Positions 57,001-64,000 of a stretch of 64,000 bases of DNA are shown here, one piece after another (positions within the stretch are counted from its first letter, which is position 1; every line of letters begins with the position of its first letter). Where the stretch lies: NCBI RefSeq assembly GCF_036588685.1, contig NC_086386.1:4806117-4870116 (forward strand), read 5' to 3'. Made by a program: the position numbers and the translations under genes. The DNA comes from Mytilus trossulus (Eukaryota > Mollusca > Bivalvia > Mytilida > Mytilidae). The notes below the pieces were generated by a model. That model did not search any database. It was not told where the DNA came from and saw nothing but the letters and a program-made list of their open reading frames with translations.

Positions 57001-60000
57001 TAATAGGAAACACCAAATCTAATCGCTAAATTAACCTAGATAAATGCTTAGATCAATTGAATCACAAATCAATGAGGGTTTATAGATTTAAAATGATTTA
57101 TAAAGTTTCTTTCCACTAAATTGTAGTCACAGGTTATAAAGCAAAAGTTGTAGAAAAGGGTTTCTATACTGATTTTATAAAATATTCAGAATGGATATGG
57201 CGGAAAACTACGAGACAATATTAATAATCAATGCGTGGTTTCTAAAGATTACCAAACTTAGCATTATATAATTTAAAAGTGATATCATTTTTATAAATTT
57301 GTGATATAATATTTCTGTTATGATTGTACTTAATTAAATGACCTTCTCCGAATAGAAACATTTTTCTAAAAATTAATAAATGACGGGATACGCATTAAGG
57401 ATATGCAAAATCCATCTTCGGCTAACTACATTAAAATGTGTTCAACTTAATAAACTTGATAAAAACATCCGTATATTGTCCACAATGGAGGTTTTAACCA
57501 GATTAAAATGCACTGCAACAGCTTCACGGAAGATAATATTATAAATTGATACCCTAATATTTTATATAAAAAAACTGATAAAATTTACTCACTTTTCTTG
57601 GCGGCCTTGGTCTTGTAAACAGACTGATAAAATTTACTCACTTTTCACAGCGGCCTTGGTCTCGCAAAAAGACTAATAAATTAACTCACTTTTCTTGGCG
57701 GCCTTTGTCTCGTAAAAAGACTGATAAAATTTACTTACCTTTCTTGACGGCCTTGGTCTCGTAAAAGACTGATGAAATTTACTCACTTTTCTTGGCGGCC
57801 TTAGTCTCGTAAAAAGACTGATGAAATATACTCACTTCTCTTGGGCGCCTTGGTCTTGTTAAAAGACTGATACAATTTACTTACTTTTCTTGGCGGCTTT
57901 GGTCTCGTAAAAAGACTGGTGAAATTTACTCACTTTTCATGACGGCCTTGGTGTTGTAAAAAGACTGATAAATTTTACTCTCTTTTCTTGGCGGCCGTGA
58001 TCTTGTAAAAAGACTAATAAAATTTACTCACTTTTCTTGGCGGCCTTGGTCTTGTAAAAAGACTAATAAAATTTACTCACTTTTCTTGGCGGCCTTGGTC
58101 TTGTAAAAAGACTGATAACTACCATAGAAATACAACATAAAACGGCTAAAATGGCGGCAAAATGTGAAAAATCAACTTTGCTGATAATTGACGGTCTGGT
58201 GTCTTGATCTCCACTTCCACACGATGGCTGTACAAATGTAAAATCTAGAACCATTCGGATCAAGCCGATCACCAAACTGATCATAAGACCCCAAAATGCA
58301 CCCTAAATGATAAAAAATATAGTATCAATATTTTAACCACATCTTTTTATATCTATTGAGATGATTGTCAAAAGTGTTAAACAATCAACGATCGGTCAAT
58401 AAACCAAGTTTCAATAGAAAATATTTCATTTTGTGTTGGTTCGTAATGAAGATATTGAAGAGAAACAAGCCGTCTTTTATCATTAAATGTTTCTAAATTG
58501 CTGCTTTTCTATTTAAGATCTGAATAATTTTGGATGAAATGTCATTCATACAATTTATTCCTTTTTCGCCTTTTTCATATTTCGAAGAAGTCATTCCGAA
58601 TTCGCTGGATACATGATTTGTTTGAACCCGACGTTCAGCAAGCTGTAACTCATACCTATTCAGAACGAAAATATACAATAATTGTTTTAAATAAAATCAT
58701 TTTCCTTTGGATTTTTTATAAGTGTTTTCATTCAGTGTTGTCGATGCTTCATTTCTATTTACTGTAATCCATTAATAGTAACAAAGTAAATTGGAATGTC
58801 TTTGTGTTAACCTTTTTATTTCATGTAATTGAATTTTATAAAATCAGCATTTTTTTTATTATATTATAAAATTTGAAATACTCCGTTCACAGATAAAAAA
58901 AAATTTAAAAACTCAAAAACGAAATCGATCTATTAATTTTGTGTCATTTTGGATCATGTAGGTCTCTAATTATTAAAGTTTCTATTCAATCGGATCTTTC
59001 TGGGTTTGAAGCTTAAAGTTTCGAATGAGGATAAAATTCAATAAATAGCTTCAAACGCACAAAGTTAATAAATTGTTACTGTCATTATTGCTTGTCTAAT
59101 TTGTATTCTCTTATTTCTTTTCCATTTAAGAACTATAGTACCAGTCCCAAGTCAGGAGCCTGTAATTCAGTGGTTGTCGTTTGTTTATGTGTTACATATT
59201 TGTTTTTCGTTCATTTTTAGCTCACCTGGCCCGAAGGACCAAGTGAGCTTTTCCCATCACTTTGCGTCCGTCGTCCGTCGTCCGTCGTCGTTGTTAACTT
59301 TTACAAAAATCTTCTCCTCTGAAACTACTGGGCCAAATCAAACCAAACTTGGCCACAATCATCATTGGGGTATCTAGTTCAAAAAATGTGTGGCGTGACC
59401 CGGTCAACCAACCAAGATGGCCGCCAGGGCTAAAAATAGAACATAGGGGTAAAATGCAGTTTTTGGCTTATAACTCAAAAACCAAAGCATTTAGAGCAAA
59501 TCTGACATGGGTAAATATGTTTATCAGGTCAAGATCTATCTGCCCTGAAATTTTCAGATGAATCGGTCAATCGGTTGTTGGGTTGCTGCCCCTGAATTGG
59601 TAATTTTAAGGAAATTTTGCTGTTTTTGGTTTTTATCTTGAATATTATTATAGATAGAGATAAACTGTAAACAGCAATAATGTTCAGCAAAGTAAGATCT
59701 ACAAATAAGTCAACATGACCAAAATGGTCAGTTGACCCGTTTAGGAGTTATTGCCCTTTATAGTAAATTTTTAACCATTTTTCGTAAATTAAAGTAATGT
59801 TTTACAAAAATCTTCTCCTCTGAAACTACTGGGCCAAGTTAATCCAAACTTGGCCACAATCATCTTTGGGGTATCTAGTTTTAAAAATGTGTGGCGTGAC
59901 CTGGTCAACCAACCAAGATGGCCGCCACGGCTAAAAATAGAACATAGGGGTAAAATGCAGTTTTTGGCTTATAACTCAAAGACCAAAACCTTTTGAGGAA

Positions 60001-62149
60001 ATTTGACATGAGATAAAAATGTTTATCAGGTCAAGATCTATCTGCCCTGAAATTTTCAGATGAATCAGTCAATTGGTTGTTGGGTTGCTGCTCCTGAATT
60101 GGTAATTTTAAGGAAATTTTGCTGTTTTTGGTTTTTATCTTGAATATTATTATAGATAGAGATAAACTGTAAACAGCAATAATGTTCAACAAAGTATTAT
60201 CTACAAATAAGTCAACATGACCGAAATGGTCAGTTGACCTGTTTAGGAGTTATTGCCCTTTATAGTCAATTTTTAACCATTTTTTCGTAAATCTTAGTTA
60301 TCTTTACAAAAAACTTCTCCTCTGAAACTACTGGGCCAAATTAATCCAAACTTGGCAACAATCATCTTTGGGGTATCTAGTTTAAAAAATGTGTGGCGTG
60401 ACCAGGTCAACCAACCAAGATGGCCACAAAGGCTAAAAATAGAACATAGGGGTAAAATGCAGTTTTTGGCTTATAACTCAAAACCAAAGCATTTAGAGCA
60501 ATCTGACTTGGGGTGAATTTGTTTATCAGATCAATATCTATCTGCCCTGTAATTGGAAGATGAATCTGACAACCTGTTGTTGGGTTGCTGCCCGTGAATC
60601 GGTAATTTTAAGGAAATTTTGCTGTTTTTGGTTATTATCTTGAATATTATTATAGATAAAGATAAACTGTAAACAGCAATAATGTTCAGCAAAGTAGGAT
60701 CTATAAATAAGTCAACTTAACCGAAATGGTCAATTGACCCCCTAAGGAGTTATTGTCCTTTATAGTCAATTTTTAACAATTTTCATAAAATTTGTAAATT
60801 TTTAATTAACATTTCCACTGATACTACTGGGCCAATTTCATTATAGATAGAGATAACTGTAAGCAGCAAGACTGTTTAGTAAAGTAAGATTTAAAAACAC
60901 ATCACCATCAACAAAACACAATTTTGTCATGAATTCATCTGCTTCCTTTGTTTAATATTCACATATACCAAGGTGAGCGACACAGGCTCTTTAGAGTCTC
61001 TAGTTTTACATAAATAAGGCCGTTAGTTTTCTCGCTTGAATTGTTTTACATTGTCTTATCGGGGCCTTTTATAGCTGACTATATGCGGTATGGGCTTTGC
61101 TCATTGTTGAAGGCCGTACGGTGACCTATAATTGTTAATGTTTGTGTCATTTTGGTCTTTTGTGGATAGTTGTCTCATTGGCAATCATACCACATCTTCT
61201 TTTTTATATTAATCTGTTTACCTGTTCTGTCAATCTTTTCCAAAACAAGCCCAAAACAAACATGACACACATCTGAGGTAAGAAGTACGATCTTATTCCT
61301 ATAAAGTAAAACCAAAACATGCCACCTTGGGCTGCGTCCATGATTGGTAGCCAAACTATACTTATAACAACTAGAATCATCACAGTTACCCTGCCAACAA
61401 CCATTAGCTCTGCCTGTGTTGCCTTCTTACGGAACTGTTTCCAAATATCCATGGTGGCGATAGCGCTTGCGCTGTTTAGGATAGATGTTAGTGAGCTCAT
61501 AAGAGCTGCCAATAGCGCGGCCAGCATCAGCCCTCTCAGACCTAAGGTAATAAAATAAATTGTAAAGCTGCCCAAGTTGTATGAGCATTGAGATTCAGTG
61601 TAAACGACAGCAACCAAACAAAATAAGTCGGCTAAAGAAAGATAACAAGAGTCTACTAGGGTTACTAATACTTCGTTTCATATTTTTGATTAATTATTTG
61701 AAGAGCTTTAAGAACATGAGAAAATTACATAGTGACAAGATTAGTGTTCAATCTGGTTTTATAGTTTTTAATTGCTTGCAACAATGCAATAAGAAATAAA
61801 AAAAAACCTCACATTTGTGACGAACAATGTGATATCAATATTTTGTCGGTTTTTCTGTGAATGAAATTGAATCGTTTTGAGTATTTAGTTTTCTTTTCTT
61901 TTTATTCGCCCCATTTCAACTAATGTATTTAATCAACCACAAACACATGTCATTGAGTATATTAAAATTGATGTCTCTGCATTGTAAAGCATTTTACAAG
62001 AATATAACTGTTACAAGATTTAGGATTTAGATTTTACATACCTATTGGCATCAACCGGAGAACGAGAACAGGGTAAGCAAAATTGCTGCAACCAGCTTTA
62101 TTGTGACAAAACGCTTCACATTTGTCTGGGTCGGCACATGCAATTTCAT
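53785..62149 (-). CDS. SLC5-family cotransporter, paralog, 3' part only
   Basis: Five exons, 5' to 3': 62149-62042, 61541-61222, 58302-58081, 55806-55683, 54008-53785. They encode the last 331 residues of a second SGLT-like symporter and end with TAG. Sizes of the first three (108, 320, 222 bp) and all phases equal those of plus-gene exons 10-12. Visible motifs are the Cys-rich loop, SSLTSILNSASAIATMDIW (Na+ site region), [31 protein letters not shown] plus an acidic loop, and a final helix. The Gln that contacts sugar in SGLT1 (Gln457, numbering recalled) is replaced: FYFIGIRSYF against [10 protein letters not shown] in the paralog. The 5' exons lie beyond the right edge, with none recognised in 62150-64000. 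Two donors carry tandem arrays. Confidence 0.9.
54150..54283 (+). repeat. Dispersed repeat family R1 copy, diverged
   Basis: CAGTTGAAGCCCTCCCACAT, CATTGGTGGCCTTGGGCTAT and CACACATTCCCCGTTTCTAT keep the order of R1 motifs. It lies in an intron of the minus-strand SLC5 gene. Confidence 0.65.
54440..54575 (+). repeat. Dispersed repeat family R3 copy
   Basis: GACTGCACCAAGTCAGGAAT and ACGGACTTTCCGTTTTTAAT match R3. Confidence 0.7.
54657..55690. repeat. 33-bp minisatellite starting at an SLC5 donor
   Basis: About 31 units of 33 bp. On the minus strand the unit begins at the donor GTACTCTTG, continues TTGTATATCCACTCG and ends TTAGAACAG, so every unit recreates AACAG|GTACTC. Only about the last 6-9 bp match exon sequence. 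As 33 is a multiple of 3, the exon frame stays open through about 250 codons of an 11-residue repeat (TLVVYPLVRTG). One unit near 54975 has a 6-bp insertion (GAGTAGAGTACC). Confidence 0.93.
55683..55806 (-). CDS. SLC5 minus-gene exon with acidic loop
   Basis: Acceptor ATATATTTCAG. It encodes LRRVTWWTKDDDEDPELSSE, an acidic run and INKDEIIENIGT. The chosen donor ACAG|GTACTC gives phase 1, which fits the next exon. If the donor array is not spliced, the frame continues into the 33-bp repeats. Confidence 0.85.
55895..56045 (+). repeat. Dispersed repeat family R2 copy
   Basis: ATTCTTTAGTTTTCTATGTT, ACGTTGTCAGTTTGTTTTAG and TTTGGTATCTTTCGTCC match the copies at 43355 and 47233. Confidence 0.7.
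56190..56340 (+). repeat. Dispersed repeat family R4 copy, diverged
   Basis: CAATAAGGAGATCTGGTAAG, AAGACAACTATCCCTCAATT and TAGTCGGCTATAAGAAAATT resemble R4 and the more complete copy 490 bp further on. Confidence 0.6.
56680..56830 (+). repeat. Dispersed repeat family R4 copy
   Basis: CAATAAGGAAATCTGGTATG, GACAATGAGTAAAACCAATA and AAAGTCGGCTATAAGAGG. It may derive from a local duplication with the copy at 56190, since flanking sequences are also alike. Confidence 0.6.
57585..58120. repeat. 49-bp minisatellite copied from an SLC5 exon end and its donor
   Basis: Eleven units of about 48-50 bp. On the minus strand each has about 35 bp of exon (coding SLFTRPRPPRK), the donor AAAA|GTGAGT and about 14 bp of intron. 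The rightmost unit is the native exon end at 58081. Several distal units have altered donors, such as GTAAGT, GAGAGT and GTGAGT after a changed exon end. Confidence 0.92.
58081..58302 (-). CDS. SLC5 minus-gene exon
   Basis: Acceptor TATCATTTAG. It encodes GAFWGLMISLVIGLIRMVLD, CGSGDQDTRPSIISKVDFSH and a helix ending SLFTRPRPPRK. 222 bp, phase 0 at both ends, same as plus-gene exon 12. Its end is the source of the 49-bp array. Confidence 0.92.
59130..59215 (+). repeat. Dispersed repeat family R3 fragment
   Basis: ACCAGTCCCAAGTCAGGAGC and GTGGTTGTCGTTTGTTTATG. It directly adjoins the element at 59219. Confidence 0.55.
59219..61003 (+). mobile_element. Interspersed element with about 500-bp internal repeats
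   Basis: Opens with a hairpin, AGCTCACCTGGCCCGAAGGA then CCAAGTGAGCT, and a CGTCCGTCGTCCGTCGTC run, and closes with AAGGTGAGCGACACAGGCTC. Internal units starting TTTACAAAAATCTTCTCCTC recur near 59299 and 59810, with a slightly changed copy at about 60303; a decayed fourth starts near 60810. Each has TCTGAAACTACTGGGCCAA, AACTTGGCCACAATCATC, ACCAAGATGGCCGCC and AAACTGTAAACAGCAATAAT. I recall similar sequences as abundant bivalve repeats, not checked. No coding capacity. Confidence 0.75.
61010..61205 (-). repeat. Dispersed repeat family R4, inverted copy
   Basis: GGCCGTTAGTTTTCTCGCTT, GGTATGGGCTTTGCTCATTG and TTGTCTCATTGGCAATCATA. This is the best-preserved R4 copy here and ends only about 15 bp from the donor of the next exon. 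Confidence 0.75.
61222..61541 (-). CDS. SLC5 minus-gene exon, sodium-site and gate helices
   Basis: Acceptor TTACCTTAG, donor CAG|GTAAAC; 320 bp. It encodes [71 protein letters not shown] and [11 protein letters not shown]. The Gln expected in the fourth segment is Ile. Confidence 0.94.
62042..62149 (-). CDS. SLC5 minus-gene exon, Cys-rich loop
   Basis: Acceptor AATTGTTTGCAG, donor ATAG|GTATGT; 108 bp. It encodes DEIACADPDKCEAFCHNKAG and [15 protein letters not shown], closely matching plus-gene exon 10. It is the most upstream exon of this gene visible in the window. Confidence 0.92.
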
Positions 62150-62174
62150 CTGCAAACAATTTTTCCAATAGTTA

Positions 62175-62480
62175 TCAAAGTTACCAGGATTATAATTTAG
62201 TACGCCAGACGCGCGTTTCGTCTACATAAGACTCATCAGTGACGCTCAAATCAAAATATCTATAAAGCCAAACAAGTACAAAGTTGAAGAGCATTGAGGA
62301 TCCAAAATTCAAAAAACATTGTGCCAAATACGACTATGGCAATATATGCCTGGGATAATTAATCCTTAGATTTTCGAAAAATTCAAAGTTTTGTAAACAG
62401 GAAATTTATAAAAATTACCACATTATTAATATTCATGTAAACACCGAAGTGTTGACCACTGGGCTGGTGATTATTCCGTA
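62175..62480 (-). repeat. Dispersed repeat family R5, inverted copy
   Basis: TAGTACGCCAGACGCGCGTT, GACTCATCAGTGACGCTCAA and CAAAGTTGAAGAGCATTGAG are complementary to the copy at 52085-52415. It sits in the intron just upstream of the exon at 62042. Confidence 0.75.
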
Positions 62481-64000
62481 ACCAATAGTCTTTACAAAAT
62501 AGGCTATCAATTGGGAAAAGATAGATGACCACAAGTCTTTTTCTTAAACAATTTACAGTTTTTGGTACTGGGAGTAAAGTCTCCTATAAAGAGTGTTTGT
62601 TATTTGTACCATTTTCATAGCCATGTTTGTTTTTCTTAATCGGCTTTTTTTGTCTGATAACTATTTGATAAAAGAAAGATAACTCATATTCATATCAAGT
62701 TACATATTTCAATTATTAAGTATGAATCAGTACATGTGTGTCACCGTCATCAGAATTTTCTTTTAGTTCCAGTCGTCAATTTACTGAAGCCGATAAGGGT
62801 CATTAAAAAAATTCATGTTGTAAGTACGACATAATGTCATCTCAAGAAAATAAACTCTTATAGTAATGACAAAAATTCAAAGGAACGCATCGAAACCGTG
62901 AACAAAAACATTTCAACACAGTATTTTTTTTTACTGTTTTTAAATAATTTAATTAACAAGTACACATTTGGTACAAGAAAATCTCAAACATATACACATA
63001 CAATTAAACAAAGAACACAAAGTTTTATATTTTACTATGCATACAAATAAAACAAACAAAAAACAAAAAAATCTAGCATTGTAAACCAAATTATTGAATT
63101 GGGATAAAACACATTAATCAAAGTAAAGGGGCTTGCTACATAATCAAAACAAATGCATATGAGACAATATCTGAAAAAGTCGATTTTTTGGCAATGAGAA
63201 AATACAAAAAAAATTTTTTTTAGACCCGGTATTTTAATAGCACGAATCGAAGAAAACACATTGTAGATCTAGGAACTGTTGTCTGTAATTCAAACAATTG
63301 TTTAATAAGAAAACAATGGCTATTTTAAAAATGGTATAAACAAAATCCAGTTCTTTCCTGTTACCAAAGTGAACCAATTTTAAAAAGTTTCTAATGGGAA
63401 TAAGAAATAAGTTTAAGACACTATTTGTGGTTTACTAGTATATCCTGCAATAGTTTATCAAATGCCAATTATTGATTTTAGCATTTGCAATACAAAAGGT
63501 TTAGAAATATACTTAAATATAGTCAGATATGTCGGTAACATGAAAGAGTCTTGAGTAACAGGACAACGGTAACAGGATAGAGTTGGTAACAGAAAGGATT
63601 TTTCTGCTTTATTTGAAAGTTTAAGAAAAATACATCATTTTTAGATTGGTCACAATTGGAAGATAACAGCAAACAATGTCATTTATCTTTTGAAACTGTA
63701 TTTGCAAGATGAAAAATCTGCCTAGGTAATGAAAAATTCTAAAATAAATTCCTTGCTGTTACTATCTACTATACTAGAATTGCACAATGTTCTCTGCTGT
63801 TATCAAAGGGGAAAACCCTATTTATTTATTCAATATACTGTGTATTATTTTGAAATTTATTTGATAAGGTGGTGATAACATAAATTAAATAAAATGGTTG
63901 GCATATAGTAGATAAACTTTTCGATTCTTTAGTGAAATTGTCTTTAGCATCCTTCCTGCTACTGACGATGGTTATGCTGTTACTTTTTATCAGGTAACAT
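62481..64000. other. Right-edge intronic or intergenic sequence
   Basis: AT-rich, no exon recognised on either strand. The preceding SLC5 exon (QR.LSAKN region) was looked for and not found, so the intron probably runs beyond the window. Scattered GGTAACA/TGTTACC phrases occur at 63535-63600 and 63950-64000. Confidence 0.5.

Noticed and set aside
59174..59561. ORFs with SPGPKDQVSFSHHFASVVRR and similar
   Set aside because: Translation of the interspersed element beginning at 59219; the same phrases recur in its internal units with stops.
61319..61558. Plus-strand ORF of 79 codons
   Set aside because: Antisense shadow of the minus-strand SLC5 exon at 61222-61541.

Overview
The window is animal nuclear DNA, most probably from a marine mussel (Mytilus or a close bivalve). 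The evidence is spliced genes with GT-AG introns, AT-rich introns full of dispersed repeats, a CR1/L2/Jockey-like LINE, and about 19 kb of satellite with a 173-bp unit carrying ApaI (GGGCCC) and BamHI (GGATCC) sites. From memory, an ApaI satellite of about this length has been described in Mytilus edulis; I could not check this. No prokaryotic gene organisation, CRISPR array, rRNA or tRNA gene was seen.

Layout. (1) 1-19269 is a satellite array with two successive higher-order periods: 3022 bp (17 monomers plus an 81-bp fragment) in the left half and 1730 bp (10 monomers) in the right half. (2) 19270-22260 is non-coding DNA with repeat fragments. (3) 22365-35030, minus strand, is a multicopper oxidase (laccase-like) gene. 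Eight coding exons with matching phases are readable and all four copper-ligand motifs are present; the first exon(s) were not found. A 5'-truncated LINE lies in one intron. (4) 35031-40209 holds an isolated STING-like ORF (36279-36587) and two head-to-tail TIR elements (37222-39620). (5) 40210-51376, plus strand, is a complete 14-exon SLC5 (SGLT-type sodium/solute cotransporter) gene encoding 654 residues. (6) 53785-62149, minus strand, is the 3' part (five exons, about 331 residues) of a second SLC5 gene, convergent with the first; its 5' part lies beyond the window. (7) 62150-64000 has no recognisable exon.

The laccase-like oxidase is expected to be extracellular. The two SLC5 proteins are predicted plasma-membrane symporters and look like locally duplicated paralogs: exon sizes and phases match (108, 320 and 222 bp), and differ only in the acidic-loop and last exons.

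The most unusual observation is that four different tandem arrays (82-, 39-, 49- and 33-bp units) each begin exactly at a 5' splice site, and the repeated unit copies the exon end, the donor and the first intron bases. Two are in the laccase gene and two in the minus-strand SLC5 gene. A fifth, 42-bp in-frame tandem duplication copies a 3' splice site in the plus-strand SLC5 gene. This looks like recurrent tandem duplication across exon/intron borders, which would multiply splice sites.
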